A stretch of DNA of 46,156 nucleotides from Cyclobacteriaceae bacterium (GTDB lineage Bacteria > Bacteroidota > Bacteroidia > Cytophagales > Cyclobacteriaceae). The DNA is taken from positions 1-46,156 of the forward strand of contig JAHEGY010000027.1 in NCBI GenBank assembly GCA_024644875.1, read 5' to 3'. Positions within the stretch are counted from its first letter, which is position 1. Each line of letters begins with the position of its first letter. Position numbers and translations under genes: made by a program. The notes beneath the pieces were generated by a model. That model did not search any database. It was not told where the DNA came from and worked only from the letters and a program-made list of their open reading frames with translations. This document shows positions 15,183 through 23,724 of this stretch, one piece after another.

Positions 15183-15225
15183 TCCCGCCCCGGCCTGCCT
15201 GCAGCAGGCAGGCGGGACTTTTTTT
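15183..15225 (+). terminator. Rho-independent terminator of the str operon, built on a GC-rich palindrome
   Basis: The core GCCTGCCTGC-A-GCAGGCAGGC (15193-15213) is a perfect 10+1+10 palindrome. TCCC upstream can pair with GGGA downstream to lengthen the stem, with an internal bulge. A run of seven T follows (15219-15225). It separates rpsJ from the rplC promoter. The GC content is strikingly higher than the surroundings. Confidence 0.88.
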
Positions 15226-15242
15226 GAGCCTGCAGACATGTC

Positions 15243-15280
15243 AAATAAATTTGAATGTTTTTGAACATTGAAATTTATTT
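15243..15280. promoter_or_regulatory. 38-bp dyad centred on the -33 element of the S10 operon promoter
   Basis: Left arm AAATAAATTTGAATGTT (15243-15259) and right arm AACATTGAAATTTATTT (15264-15280) are inverted repeats matching at 16 of 17 positions (mismatch 15253/15270). The 4-nt centre is exactly TTTG, the -33 element. It looks like an operator for a dimeric DNA-binding protein, or a structure that exposes the -33 element; an accidental A/T-rich repeat is less likely at this length. Confidence 0.6.
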
Positions 15281-15290
15281 AATACCTTTG
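15260..15290 (+). promoter_or_regulatory. Promoter of the S10-spc-alpha ribosomal cluster
   Basis: TTTG (15260-15263) and TACCTTTG (15283-15290) are 19 nt apart, the same spacing as in the rpsL promoter. CAGTCCTTTTG follows directly. The expected start near 15297 gives a leader of about 46 nt before rplC. Confidence 0.78.
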
Positions 15291-15307
15291 CAGTCCTTTT
15301 GTCGACC

Positions 15308-15326
15308 ACTACCTATTTCGGGTAGT
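15308..15326 (+). promoter_or_regulatory. Leader hairpin upstream of rplC
   Basis: ACTACC (15308-15313) pairs with GGTAGT (15321-15326); a T-G pair can shorten the loop to ATTTC. It lies within the short leader, 17 nt before the rplC ATG. A role in autogenous control, as L4 exerts on the S10 leader of E. coli, is possible but not shown by the sequence. Confidence 0.45.
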
Positions 15327-15343
15327 TAATTTTATATAAAGAG

Positions 15344-15976
15344 ATGTCAGGAATAATAGGAAAAAAAATAGGAATGACTAACGTTTACGATGATGAAGGT
15401 CGTAGCGTTTCATGTACACTTATCGAAGCTGGGCCATGTGTGGTAACACAGGTGAAGGACCTCCAAAAAGATGGGTATAGGGCCATTCAGCTAAGTTATG
15501 ATGAGAGGAAAGAGAAAAGGACACCCAAAGCTCTGAAGGGACATTTTGACAAGTCAAATACAAGCCCTAAGAAAAAAGTGGCTGAGTTCAGAAAATTCAG
15601 GGATGAGTTTACCGGAACAGTTGAATTAGGACAGGTCGTGAATGTTGGCGATGTGTTTCAGGAAGGCGAATATGTTGACGCAATAAGTAATTCAAAAGGA
15701 AAAGGATTTCAGGGTGTTGTCAAGCGTCATGGATTTAAAGGGGTAGGTGATGCTACACATGGACAGCACAATCGTTTACGTGCTCCCGGATCCATTGGTG
15801 CTAGTTCCTATCCTTCACGTGTGTTTAAAGGCATACGAATGGCAGGACAACAAGGCGGAAAAAGAGTAAAGGTTATCAATTTGAGAATCCTTAAAATAAT
15901 TCCTGAGAAAAACCTGGTATTGGTTAGCGGATCTGTACCTGGTTCTAAAAATTCATATGTAGTGCTTGAGAAGTAA
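15344..15976 (+). CDS. rplC: 50S ribosomal protein L3
   Basis: A 210-residue L3, one of the first proteins to bind 23S rRNA; its long loop reaches toward the peptidyl transferase centre. [15 protein letters not shown] and the loop around [18 protein letters not shown] and [10 protein letters not shown] are complete. First gene of the S10-type operon here because rpsJ lies upstream of the terminator. The protein starts [15 protein letters not shown], the family's usual N terminus. Confidence 0.97.
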   Translation: MSGIIGKKIGMTNVYDDEGRSVSCTLIEAGPCVVTQVKDLQKDGYRAIQLSYDERKEKRTPKALKGHFDKSNTSPKKKVAEFRKFRDEFTGTVELGQVVNVGDVFQEGEYVDAISNSKGKGFQGVVKRHGFKGVGDATHGQHNRLRAPGSIGASSYPSRVFKGIRMAGQQGGKRVKVINLRILKIIPEKNLVLVSGSVPGSKNSYVVLEK

Positions 15977-15982
15977 TTGAAC

Positions 15983-16609
15983 ATGAAAGTTAAGGTACTA
16001 AAAAATAATGGAGAAGATGCTGGCAGAAAAGCCACGTTGCCTGACAATATTTTTAATATTGAACCAAATGATCACGCCATCTACCTGGATGTGAAACAGT
16101 TTCTGGCAAACCAGAGACAAGGTACGCATAAATCCAAGGAAAGAGCTGAGATCACCGGATCGACAAGGAAAATCAAAAGGCAAAAAGGTACTGGTACCGC
16201 AAGGGCTGGTAGTATAAAATCACCTTTGTTCAGGGGCGGGGGACGAACTTTCGGACCAAGGCCAAGAAATTACGGTTTTAAACTGAATAAAAAGGTTAAG
16301 AACCTGGCTAAACGATCCGCATTAACTTACAAAGCAAAAGCAGACGAAATATCTGTACTTGAAGATTTTGCACTAGAAGCTGTAAAAACTAAGGATTATA
16401 TAAAAGTACTGAAAGATCTTTCTGTTGAAACGAAAAAGATATTGATGATCATTCCTGAAAAAAACCAGAACCTGGCCCTTTCTTCAAGGAATGTTAAAAA
16501 TGCTAAAGTTGTTTTAGCAAGCAATATAAATACCTACGAGGTGCTTCATGCAGACCAGCTTTTGGTCTTTGAAGGATCTCTTCAAAAAATAGAAGAAATA
16601 CTGAATTAG
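15983..16609 (+). CDS. rplD: 50S ribosomal protein L4
   Basis: A 208-residue L4 (bacterial L4/L1e). The extended tunnel-lining loop holds KRQKGTGTARAGSIKSP and FRGGGRTFGPRPRNY, followed by KLNKKVKNLAKRSAL. In E. coli L4 represses its own operon by binding the S10 leader. An in-frame TTG two codons upstream (15977) abuts the rplC stop, but the ATG at 15983 is preferred because it gives the typical MKVKVL start. Confidence 0.95.
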   Translation: MKVKVLKNNGEDAGRKATLPDNIFNIEPNDHAIYLDVKQFLANQRQGTHKSKERAEITGSTRKIKRQKGTGTARAGSIKSPLFRGGGRTFGPRPRNYGFKLNKKVKNLAKRSALTYKAKADEISVLEDFALEAVKTKDYIKVLKDLSVETKKILMIIPEKNQNLALSSRNVKNAKVVLASNINTYEVLHADQLLVFEGSLQKIEEILN

Positions 16610-16616
16610 TTTATCG

Positions 16617-16904
16617 ATGGAAGTATTAATAAAACCACTGGTTACTGAAAAAATTTCTGATCTGAATGAAAGGGGACAATATGGCTTTATTGTTGACCGC
16701 AGGGCAAATAAAGTTGAGATCAGGAAAGCCGTTGAAAAAATGTACGGAGTAAATGTGGAAAGCGTCAATACGATGCGATATCAGGGAAAAGAGAAAACTA
16801 GGTATACCAAAACAAAAATTATTTCGGGAAGAACCGCATCATTTAAAAAGGCGATCGTCACAGTAGCTGAAGGTGAAGTGATCGATTTCTATAGCGGAAT
16901 ATAA
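16617..16904 (+). CDS. rplW: 50S ribosomal protein L23
   Basis: A 95-residue L23, located at the polypeptide exit and a docking site for trigger factor and signal recognition particle. The N-terminal IKPLVTEKISDL and the YGFIVDRRANKVEIRKAVE block are conserved, as is VNTMRYQGK. It lies between rplD (7-nt gap) and rplB (11-nt gap) in the standard S10 order. Confidence 0.96.
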   Translation: MEVLIKPLVTEKISDLNERGQYGFIVDRRANKVEIRKAVEKMYGVNVESVNTMRYQGKEKTRYTKTKIISGRTASFKKAIVTVAEGEVIDFYSGI

Positions 16905-16915
16905 AGTAGAGTAAA

Positions 16916-17737
16916 ATGGCTGTAAGGAAATTAAGACCTATGACACCCGGGCAGAGATACAGGATGGCACCTGTTTTTGATAAGATCACCAAATCAGAGC
17001 CGGAGAAATCTTTGCTGGCACCTAACAAAAAATCTGGTGGGCGAAACAGTGCTGGAAGAATGACCATCAGGTATTCCGGAGGAGGTCATAAAAGGAAATA
17101 TAGAGTTATAGATTTCAAAAGAAGTAAAAAGGATGTCCCTGCGAAAGTGACGGCCATAGAATATGATCCTAACAGATCAGCCAGAATTGCTTTGTTGTTC
17201 TATGTGGATGGAGAGAAAGCTTATATAGTTGCACCTGAAGGATTGAAAGTAGGTAGCACTGTTGTGGCAGGTGACAAGATTGCTCCGGAAGTAGGAAATA
17301 ACCTCCCACTTGGAAATATACCTTTGGGTACTATTGTTCATAATATAGAGCTAAGACCGGGAAAGGGTGCATCCATAGCCAGGAGTGCAGGATCATATGC
17401 CCAGCTTGTTGCCAGGGAAGGCAAATATGCTACATTGAAGTTGCCTTCCGGGGAGATGAGAATGGTACTGACGACTTGTACAGCTACTGTTGGCACTGTA
17501 TCTAACTCTGATCATATGAATGTTACCCTTGGAAAAGCTGGCCGGAAAAGATGGCTTGGCAGAAGACCCAGGGTTCGAGGTGTTGCGATGAACCCCGTTG
17601 ATCACCCAATGGGTGGTGGAGAAGGACGTGCATCCGGAGGACATCCCCGATCACGTACTGGCCTTTACGCCAAAGGTAAGAAAACAAGAGCGAAGCATAA
17701 GTATTCAGATAAATTGATAATTAGTAAAAGGAAATAA
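16916..17737 (+). CDS. rplB: 50S ribosomal protein L2
   Basis: A 273-residue L2, needed for subunit association and peptidyl transferase activity. The C-terminal signature [19 protein letters not shown] carries the conserved histidine and glycine-rich loop that approach the active centre. [16 protein letters not shown] near residue 56 belongs to the RNA-binding N-terminal part. Its TAA stop shares one base with the ATG of rpsS, indicating translational coupling. Confidence 0.97.
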   Translation: MAVRKLRPMTPGQRYRMAPVFDKITKSEPEKSLLAPNKKSGGRNSAGRMTIRYSGGGHKRKYRVIDFKRSKKDVPAKVTAIEYDPNRSARIALLFYVDGEKAYIVAPEGLKVGSTVVAGDKIAPEVGNNLPLGNIPLGTIVHNIELRPGKGASIARSAGSYAQLVAREGKYATLKLPSGEMRMVLTTCTATVGTVSNSDHMNVTLGKAGRKRWLGRRPRVRGVAMNPVDHPMGGGEGRASGGHPRSRTGLYAKGKKTRAKHKYSDKLIISKRK

Positions 17738-18015
17738 TGGCAAGATCATTAAAAAAGGGACCTTATATTGATTTCCGGCTGGAAAAGAAAATTGATAAGA
17801 TGAATGATTCGGGAAAGAAATCAGTCATTAAAACCTGGTCAAGAAGATCAATGATATCTCCGGAGTTTGTAGGCCATACCTTTGCGGTTCATAATGGGAA
17901 TAAATTCATACCTGTATATGTAACGGAAAATATGGTAGGCCATAAACTGGGCGAATTTGCCCCGACCAGGACTTTTAGAGGTCATATTTCAAAAAAGGAT
18001 AAAGGTAAAAGATAA
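17737..18015 (+). CDS. rpsS: 30S ribosomal protein S19
   Basis: A 92-residue S19 from the small-subunit head, forming a complex with S13. [18 protein letters not shown], the [16 protein letters not shown] stretch and [16 protein letters not shown] are the family hallmarks. The start codon overlaps the rplB stop by one base, and rplV starts 6 nt downstream. Confidence 0.97.
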   Translation: MARSLKKGPYIDFRLEKKIDKMNDSGKKSVIKTWSRRSMISPEFVGHTFAVHNGNKFIPVYVTENMVGHKLGEFAPTRTFRGHISKKDKGKR

Positions 18016-18021
18016 AGATAA

Positions 18022-18408
18022 ATGGAAGCAGTTGCTAAATTAAAAAATGTGCCTACTTCTCCTCGAAAAATGAGGCTTGTTGCAGATCTGATCAGAGGGA
18101 AGAAAGTTACAAAAGCTTTGAATATCCTTAAGTTTGAGCCAAATCACAATGCAGCCAAACTAGAGAAATTATTGCTTTCAGCCATTTCAAACTGGCAAAA
18201 TAAATTTGAAGACGTGAAGTTGGAAGAAGCGGGCCTGTTCATTAAGGAGATCCAGGTCGATGGTGGGCGGATCCTGAAGAGACTCAGGCCGGCCCCTCAG
18301 GGTAGAGCACATCGAATAAGAAAGCGTTCGAATCATGTTACCATGGTCGTTGCCAGTTCTTATGTTCATGAAGAGTATGAAGAAGAAACCAATACTGAAA
18401 AAAAATAG
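18022..18408 (+). CDS. rplV: 50S ribosomal protein L22
   Basis: A 128-residue L22, whose beta hairpin lines the exit tunnel where macrolides bind. [18 protein letters not shown] and the hairpin region [20 protein letters not shown] are unaltered, so no tunnel-widening deletion is seen. A short acidic tail ([10 protein letters not shown]) extends the C terminus beyond the usual end, as is common in this phylum. Confidence 0.96.
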   Translation: MEAVAKLKNVPTSPRKMRLVADLIRGKKVTKALNILKFEPNHNAAKLEKLLLSAISNWQNKFEDVKLEEAGLFIKEIQVDGGRILKRLRPAPQGRAHRIRKRSNHVTMVVASSYVHEEYEEETNTEKK

Positions 18409-18414
18409 TCAAGA

Positions 18415-19143
18415 ATGGGACAAAAAGTAAATCCGGTAGGTTTTAGGTTAGGCATCATTAAAGGTTGGGATTCCAACTGGTATGGCGGGAAAACTTTTTC
18501 TGCAAAGCTGATAGAAGATCAGAATATACGAAATTACGTTGAGGCCAGAATACCAAAAGGGGGCATATCTAAAATTGTTATCGAGCGTACGCTTAAGAGA
18601 ATTACACTAACAGTTCATACTGCCCGGCCAGGTGTCGTAATCGGAAAAGGTGGTGCTGAAGTTGATAAGATAAAGGAAGAATTGAAGAAGATCACAGGCA
18701 AGGATGTACAGATCAATATTTATGAGATCAAGCGTCCTGAACTTGATGCAAAATTAGTGGGTGAGAGTATAGCACAACAGATACGTGCAAGGATATCTTA
18801 CAGGAGAGCTATGAAGCAGGCTATTGCATCTGCAATGCGTGTTGGTGCTCAGGGTATTAAGATAAAGGTGTCCGGTCGGTTGGGCGGTGCTGAAATGGCG
18901 CGTACCGAGCAATATAAGGAAGGAAGGATACCCCTTCATACACTCAGGGCAAATATTGATTATGCGATATCCGAATCCAATACTGTTTATGGTAAGATTG
19001 GTATTAAGGTTTGGATCTTTAAAGGAGAGGTATATGGCAAGCGTGATCTTTCCCCTAATGTAGGAATGAGCGGATCCGGAACCGGAAACAGCGGCGGGCG
19101 AAGAAAAAGAGGTGGAGACAACCCCAGAAGAAGAAGAAGATAA
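18415..19143 (+). CDS. rpsC: 30S ribosomal protein S3
   Basis: A 242-residue S3, which forms part of the mRNA entry site. The KH RNA-binding loop [17 protein letters not shown] lies near residues 74-90, and the C-terminal domain contains [21 protein letters not shown] basic glycine/arginine-rich tail ends in RRRRR. It sits between rplV and rplP in the canonical S10 order. Confidence 0.97.
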   Translation: MGQKVNPVGFRLGIIKGWDSNWYGGKTFSAKLIEDQNIRNYVEARIPKGGISKIVIERTLKRITLTVHTARPGVVIGKGGAEVDKIKEELKKITGKDVQINIYEIKRPELDAKLVGESIAQQIRARISYRRAMKQAIASAMRVGAQGIKIKVSGRLGGAEMARTEQYKEGRIPLHTLRANIDYAISESNTVYGKIGIKVWIFKGEVYGKRDLSPNVGMSGSGTGNSGGRRKRGGDNPRRRRR

Positions 19144-19162
19144 TATTTAAAGATTTTACGCA

Positions 19163-19582
19163 ATGTTACAGCCGAAAAGAACTAAATATAGAAAAAAACA
19201 AAAAGGTAGGGTAAAAGGTATTGCGACCCGCGGTCATGAGATCTCTTTTGGCACTTTTGCCATTAAGTCACTTGAACCGGGATGGATCACAAGCCGTCAG
19301 ATTGAGGCTGCCCGTATCGCAATGACCCGGGCCATGAAAAGGGAAGGCCAGGTATGGATCAGGATATTCCCGGACAAGCCTATTACTAAAAAGCCTGCTG
19401 AAGTTCGGATGGGTAAAGGTAAGGGAGCCCCTGAATACTGGGTTGCTGTAATCAAGCCTGGAACAATTTTATTCGAATCGGATGGAGTAAATACAGAACT
19501 GGCGAAAGAAGCCCTGCGACTCGCAGCACAGAAATTGCCGGTAAAAACAAAGTTTGTGGTCAGAAAAGATTATGTGGAATAA
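19163..19582 (+). CDS. rplP: 50S ribosomal protein L16
   Basis: A 139-residue L16, which contacts the A-site tRNA elbow. The N-terminal [19 protein letters not shown], the [19 protein letters not shown] stretch and the [17 protein letters not shown] loop are typical. The loop arginine/basic context needed for hydroxylation in other bacteria is in place. A 60-nt A/T-rich gap follows before rpmC, the widest in this part of the operon; no promoter box was seen in it. Confidence 0.97.
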   Translation: MLQPKRTKYRKKQKGRVKGIATRGHEISFGTFAIKSLEPGWITSRQIEAARIAMTRAMKREGQVWIRIFPDKPITKKPAEVRMGKGKGAPEYWVAVIKPGTILFESDGVNTELAKEALRLAAQKLPVKTKFVVRKDYVE

Positions 19583-19642
19583 TAATTCCGATTACAAGTC
19601 AAAGCGTAGTCACCTGACCAAAAAAATAAAAAATATTAACAG

Positions 19643-19837
19643 ATGAAAAATTCTGAATTGAATTCGTTGTCATCGGAGGAGCTGAAGCAGAAACTGGAAG
19701 CTGAAAAAGAAAGCTTGACCAAGCTGAAATTTGCCCATGCCATTTCTCCTATAGAAAATCCAATGAAAATTAAGGAAACAAGAAAATTGATTGCCAGGAT
19801 TAGAACCATTCTAAAACTGAAAGAAACACAAAATTAA
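19643..19837 (+). CDS. rpmC: 50S ribosomal protein L29
   Basis: A 64-residue L29, a two-helix protein near the tunnel exit beside L23. MKNSELNSLSSEELKQKLEA and LTKLKFAHAISPIENPMKIK, then ETRKLIARIRTILKL, match the family in order and length. rpsQ follows after 13 nt, as in the standard gene order. Confidence 0.95.
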   Translation: MKNSELNSLSSEELKQKLEAEKESLTKLKFAHAISPIENPMKIKETRKLIARIRTILKLKETQN

Positions 19838-19850
19838 TCGAGTAAAATAG

Positions 19851-20105
19851 ATGGAAAGGAATCTCAGGAAAGAACGAATTGGTACAGTTGTCGGTAATAA
19901 AATGGACAAAACTGCCACAATTTCTGTATACAGGAAATTCAAGCATCCTAAGTATGGTAAGTTCATTGGTAGAACGTCTAAATTCTCGGTCCATGATGAA
20001 AAAAATGAGTGTGGAATGGGCGATACTGTGAAGATCATGGAGACAAGGCCATTGAGTAAAAATAAAAGATGGCGATTAGTGGAAATTATTGAAAGAGCAA
20101 AATAA
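19851..20105 (+). CDS. rpsQ: 30S ribosomal protein S17
   Basis: An 84-residue S17, an OB-fold primary binder of 16S r[23 protein letters not shown] and the [20 protein letters not shown] stretch, then [20 protein letters not shown], are the conserved elements. The ATG at 19851 gives the usual short N terminus. rplN starts 2 nt after its stop. Confidence 0.96.
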   Translation: MERNLRKERIGTVVGNKMDKTATISVYRKFKHPKYGKFIGRTSKFSVHDEKNECGMGDTVKIMETRPLSKNKRWRLVEIIERAK

Positions 20106-20107
20106 TC

Positions 20108-20476
20108 ATGATACAGCAAGAGTCACGTTTAAATGTTGCGGATAACAGTGGGGCAAAGGAAGTCCTGGTTATTCGTGTATTGGGCGGCACCAAAAAACGA
20201 TATGCCTCTGTAGGTGATAAAGTGGTAGTTACAGTCAAAACTGCCTTATCATCCAGTACTTTGAAAAAAGGAACTGTTTCGAGGGCTGTTATCGTTCGCA
20301 CCAAGAAAGAAGTGAGAAGAAAGGACGGTTCCTATATCCGGTTTGAAGACAATGCCGCTGTTTTGTTAAGCGCAACAGATGAACCAAGGGGAACCAGGAT
20401 TTTTGGTCCGGTTGCCAGGGAATTGCGTGAAAAGCAATTCATGAAAATTATTTCTCTTGCACCAGAGGTTATTTAA
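20108..20476 (+). CDS. rplN: 50S ribosomal protein L14
   Basis: A 122-residue L14, which forms an intersubunit bridge. The start [20 protein letters not shown] is the family signature, and [20 protein letters not shown] closes the protein. Fully conserved length and no insert. It is followed by rplX after 11 nt. Confidence 0.97.
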   Translation: MIQQESRLNVADNSGAKEVLVIRVLGGTKKRYASVGDKVVVTVKTALSSSTLKKGTVSRAVIVRTKKEVRRKDGSYIRFEDNAAVLLSATDEPRGTRIFGPVARELREKQFMKIISLAPEVI

Positions 20477-20487
20477 ACAATATTACA

Positions 20488-20817
20488 ATGCCAAATAAAT
20501 TACATATACGTCGAGGTGATACAGTGAAAGTGCTTTCCGGTAATTCCAAAGGGAAAAAAGGAAGAGTGCTTGAAGTATACGTAAATAAAAAGAGAGCGAT
20601 CGTGGAGGGTGTTAATATGGTAACCAAACACCTTAAGCCATCGGCAGCAAATCCAAATGGAGGTATTGAGAAACAGGAGGCACCCATTCATCTCAGTAAT
20701 CTCATGGTTGTAGATCCGGGAACCGGCGAAGGAACCAGGATAGGCAGAAAATTAAATAAAGAAGGTAAGCTTCAAAGATTTTCTAAAAAAAGCGGAGAAT
20801 TTATAAAAAATGAGTAA
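20488..20817 (+). CDS. rplX: 50S ribosomal protein L24
   Basis: A 109-residue L24, an assembly initiator for the large subunit. It opens with a KOW motif, [20 protein letters not shown], followed by [20 protein letters not shown]. The 3' end overlaps the rplE start by 8 nt, a sign of coupled translation. Confidence 0.96.
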   Translation: MPNKLHIRRGDTVKVLSGNSKGKKGRVLEVYVNKKRAIVEGVNMVTKHLKPSAANPNGGIEKQEAPIHLSNLMVVDPGTGEGTRIGRKLNKEGKLQRFSKKSGEFIKNE

Positions 20818-21355
20818 TCCAAGGATAAAAGAAAAATATCTGAATGAGGTAATTCCTGCCTTGATGGAGAAATTTCAATATAAATCCATTATGCAGGTCC
20901 CAAAAATTGCCAAGGTAGCCATAAATAAAGGTATTGGCGCGGCAACAGCGGATAAGAAACTGGTTGATGTCGGCGTCGAGGAACTAACGATCATATCAGG
21001 ACAGATGGCAGTTCCTACCATTGCGAAAAAGTCTGTTTCGAACTTTAAATTACGTGAAGGTATGCCCATCGGCGCCCGTGTAACATTGAGGGGCGATAAA
21101 ATGTATGAATTTATTGACAGGCTTATCTCAGTAGCCCTGCCTCGTGTCAGAGACTTCAGGGGGATAAATGAGAAAGGATTTGACGGTCGTGGGAACTATA
21201 CCCTTGGAGTTAAGGAACAGATCATCTTTCCGGAAATCAGTATCGATAAAGTGAGCAGGATCTCAGGAATGGATGTCACCTTTGTTACAACGGCACAGAC
21301 CGACGAAGAAAGTTATGAACTATTAAAGGCAATTGGAATGCCATTTAGAAAATAA
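20810..21355 (+). CDS. rplE: 50S ribosomal protein L5
   Basis: A 181-residue L5, which binds 5S rRNA in the central protuberance and contacts S13. [40 protein letters not shown] and the [19 protein letters not shown] block are conserved. It begins inside the end of rplX (8-nt overlap) and is followed by rpsN after 4 nt. Confidence 0.97.
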   Translation: MSNPRIKEKYLNEVIPALMEKFQYKSIMQVPKIAKVAINKGIGAATADKKLVDVGVEELTIISGQMAVPTIAKKSVSNFKLREGMPIGARVTLRGDKMYEFIDRLISVALPRVRDFRGINEKGFDGRGNYTLGVKEQIIFPEISIDKVSRISGMDVTFVTTAQTDEESYELLKAIGMPFRK

Positions 21356-21359
21356 TATT

Positions 21360-21629
21360 ATGGCCAGAGAATCAATAAAAGCTAGAGAAAGAAAAAAAGA
21401 AAAGCTAGTCGCTAAATATGCTGAAAAGCGGAAGGCCCTTAAAGAAGCCGGCGATTGGGTGGGGCTTGATAAATTGCCCAGAAACTCATCCCGCGTTCGC
21501 CTGCACAACAGGTGTAAGCTTACAGGAAGGCCAAAGGGATATATGCGGAAATTTGGTATCTCCAGGGTGACTTTCAGGGAAATGGCAGGTGAAGGAAAAA
21601 TACCTGGCGTAACTAAAGCAAGCTGGTAG
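21360..21629 (+). CDS. rpsN: 30S ribosomal protein S14 (long, zinc-less type)
   Basis: An 89-residue S14 of the small-subunit head. The long form with [20 protein letters not shown] has a single cysteine and lacks the CxxC...CxxC zinc site of the short form. A longer frame opens at 21333 inside rplE, but the ATG at 21360 gives the conserved [13 protein letters not shown] start and avoids the overlap. A 66-nt gap with a promoter separates it from rpsH. Confidence 0.96.
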   Translation: MARESIKARERKKEKLVAKYAEKRKALKEAGDWVGLDKLPRNSSRVRLHNRCKLTGRPKGYMRKFGISRVTFREMAGEGKIPGVTKASW

Positions 21630-21659
21630 TTTTGATTAGTTAATTATAAAAACATTTAG

Positions 21660-21667
21660 TAATTTTG
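21660..21667 (+). promoter_or_regulatory. Putative internal promoter (-7 element) before rpsH
   Basis: TAATTTTG fits TAnnTTTG and is followed by CAGCCCTTTTGGGC, so the 18 nt TTTGCAGCCCTTTTGGGC (21664-21681) are identical to those in front of tRNA-Trp (19-36). The only TTTG upstream (21631-21634) is 25 nt away, longer than the usual 19-20, so the -33 element is weak or absent. Confidence 0.55.
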
Positions 21668-21695
21668 CAGCCCTTTTGGGCTAAAGTTTTAAAAT

Positions 21696-22088
21696 ATGGA
21701 TCCAATAGCTGATTTCTTAACAAGAATAAGAAACGCAATAAAAGCGAATCACAGGATATTAGAAGTACCTTCCTCCAGGATGAAAAAGGAGATCACAAAG
21801 GTGCTCCATGATAAAGGTTATATTCAGAACTTTAAGTTTGAAGATGAAGCCTCTCCGGGGACTATCAAAATAGCCTTAAAGTATAATCCTGAGACTAAAA
21901 CATCTGCCATTCAGCATATCGAACGGGTAAGTAAGCCTGGTCTTAGATATTATGCTAATGCAAGGGAACTTCCTAGAGTTCTGAATGGACTGGGGATAGC
22001 AATATTATCAACCAACAAGGGTGTGATGACAGATAAGGAAGCCCGGACGGAGAATGTTGGCGGCGAGGTACTTTGTTATATTTATTAA
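21696..22088 (+). CDS. rpsH: 30S ribosomal protein S8
   Basis: A 130-residue S8, a primary 16S rRNA binder and, in E. coli, the repressor of the spc operon through a site near rplE. The conserved MDPIADFLTRIRNA start and the end GIAILSTNKGVMTDKEARTE then VGGEVLCYIY are present. It follows the putative internal promoter, so the genes from rpsH onward may be expressed partly on their own. Confidence 0.97.
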   Translation: MDPIADFLTRIRNAIKANHRILEVPSSRMKKEITKVLHDKGYIQNFKFEDEASPGTIKIALKYNPETKTSAIQHIERVSKPGLRYYANARELPRVLNGLGIAILSTNKGVMTDKEARTENVGGEVLCYIY

Positions 22089-22099
22089 ATGATCAGAAG

Positions 22100-22651
22100 A
22101 TGTCAAGAATAGGAAATAAACCCATTCCAATCCCTGAAGGTGTTTCGATTAACATTGAAAATAACAATGTTCAGGTAAAAGGACCTAAGGGAGAATTGAA
22201 TCAGCACATTGATCCGGATATCATTGTAGATATATCTGAAGGTGAAGTAATTTTAAAGAGGCCTACAGAGCAGAAACGGCATAAAGCAATGCATGGATTG
22301 TACAGGTCACTGATCAATAATATGGTAATTGGCGTGAGTACCGGATATAAGATAGAATTGGAATTGGTAGGTGTTGGTTACAGGGTTGTGGCGAATAATA
22401 ATATTCTGGATCTTACACTCGGATATTCCCACCATGATTATTTTCAGGTTCCACCTGAGATCAAGGTAACAGCAGAATCAGTAAAAGGGAAGAATCCAGT
22501 GATTACATTAGAGAGTCATGATAAGCAGTTGATCGGACAGGTTGCTGCCAAGATCAGATCTCTCAGAAAAATCGAACCGTACAAAGGTAAAGGCATCAAG
22601 TTTTTGGGTGAACAAATCAGAAGGAAAGCTGGTAAAGCTGCTGCTAAATAA
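22100..22651 (+). CDS. rplF: 50S ribosomal protein L6
   Basis: A 183-residue L6 located near the sarcin-ricin loop. [20 protein letters not shown] is the standard start; the second repeat domain holds [19 protein letters not shown] and [21 protein letters not shown] frame open from 22073 overlaps the end of rpsH, but the ATG at 22100 matches the family N terminus. Confidence 0.96.
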   Translation: MSRIGNKPIPIPEGVSINIENNNVQVKGPKGELNQHIDPDIIVDISEGEVILKRPTEQKRHKAMHGLYRSLINNMVIGVSTGYKIELELVGVGYRVVANNNILDLTLGYSHHDYFQVPPEIKVTAESVKGKNPVITLESHDKQLIGQVAAKIRSLRKIEPYKGKGIKFLGEQIRRKAGKAAAK

Positions 22652-22659
22652 ATTTTATT

Positions 22660-23007
22660 ATGGCTTTTAATAAAGAAAAAAGAAGACTGAGAATTAGAAG
22701 AGGCATCAGACAAAAAATTTCTGGCACCAAGGAAATGCCAAGATTATCTGTCTATAAGAGTAATAAAGGAATTTATGCTCAGTTGATCGATGACGATTCT
22801 GGGCATACCTTAGCTTCAGCGTCTTCAAAAGAACTTGGGAAAACAGGTATTACGATTCCCATATCAAAGGATGTTGGTAAGAAATTAGCTGAAAAGGCAG
22901 TAGCTAGTGGTATAGATGCTGTTATTTTTGATAGAAGTGGTTATTTGTATCATGGTCGAGTAAAAGCCCTGGCGGATGGAGCCAGGGAAGGAGGCTTAAA
23001 ATTCTAA
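22660..23007 (+). CDS. rplR: 50S ribosomal protein L18
   Basis: A 115-residue L18, a 5S rRNA-binding protein of the central protuberance. [20 protein letters not shown], the [17 protein letters not shown] stretch and [20 protein letters not shown], then EGGLKF, are the family features. Located 8 nt after rplF and 4 nt before rpsE. Confidence 0.97.
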   Translation: MAFNKEKRRLRIRRGIRQKISGTKEMPRLSVYKSNKGIYAQLIDDDSGHTLASASSKELGKTGITIPISKDVGKKLAEKAVASGIDAVIFDRSGYLYHGRVKALADGAREGGLKF

Positions 23008-23011
23008 ATAT

Positions 23012-23530
23012 ATGCAACAGAAAAGTGTAAAATCTGTTAAGGCGAGTGAAATTGAACTGAAAGAAAAAGTAGTTGCCATAAAAAGGGTAGCGAAAGTTGT
23101 AAAAGGAGGTAGAAGGTTCAGCTTCTCGGCCATTGTTGTTGTAGGAGATGGAAACGGCGTTGTCGGATTTGGCTTGGGTAAGGCGAATGAAGTTACTGAT
23201 GCCATTACCAAGGGCATTGATGATGCTAAAAAGAACCTTGTAAAGGTTCCGATCCTGAAAGGAACTGTTCCACATGAAGCGGTTGGAAAATATGGTGGAG
23301 GATTGGTTCTTTTGAAACCTGCTTCCCCGGGTACAGGTGTAATCGCCGGTGGTGCTATGAGGGCGGTTCTGGAAAGTGCTGGTGTAAAAGACGTTCTAGG
23401 TAAATCAAAAGGGAGCTCAAATCCTCATAATGTTGTTAAAGCTACTTTTCATGCATTGGCCAACATGAGAGATCCATATACAATAGCGCAACATAGGGGT
23501 ATATCACTGTCAAAAGTCTTTAACGGATAA
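23012..23530 (+). CDS. rpsE: 30S ribosomal protein S5
   Basis: A 172-residue S5, involved in decoding fidelity and mRNA entry. The dsRNA-binding-like N-terminal domain contains [20 protein letters not shown] and [17 protein letters not shown]; the C-terminal domain contains [20 protein letters not shown]. The loop residues associated with spectinomycin resistance look wild type. rpmD follows after 4 nt. Confidence 0.97.
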   Translation: MQQKSVKSVKASEIELKEKVVAIKRVAKVVKGGRRFSFSAIVVVGDGNGVVGFGLGKANEVTDAITKGIDDAKKNLVKVPILKGTVPHEAVGKYGGGLVLLKPASPGTGVIAGGAMRAVLESAGVKDVLGKSKGSSNPHNVVKATFHALANMRDPYTIAQHRGISLSKVFNG

Positions 23531-23534
23531 TCTT

Positions 23535-23714
23535 ATGGCAAAGGTAAAAATCACACAAAGGCGAAGTGTTATAAACAGGCCAAAGATCCAGAAACTAACT
23601 ATAAAAGCACTGGGCCTTGGCCGCATTGATAAAAGTGTTGAGGTTGAAGCAACACCCCAGATATTGGGAATGATACGAAAAGTGGATCATTTGGTAACTG
23701 TTACTGAATTATAA
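23535..23714 (+). CDS. rpmD: 50S ribosomal protein L30
   Basis: A 59-residue gene, read directly from the sequence between rpsE and rplO. It encodes MAKVKITQRRSVINRPKIQK followed by LTIKALGLGRIDKSVE and ends VDHLVTVTEL. The ITQRRS-x-INRPK-x-QK and ALGLGRI elements are diagnostic for bacterial L30, a small 23S rRNA-binding protein. The stop TAA is at 23712-23714. Confidence 0.95.
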   Translation: MAKVKITQRRSVINRPKIQKLTIKALGLGRIDKSVEVEATPQILGMIRKVDHLVTVTEL

Positions 23715-23724
23715 ATTACTAAAG

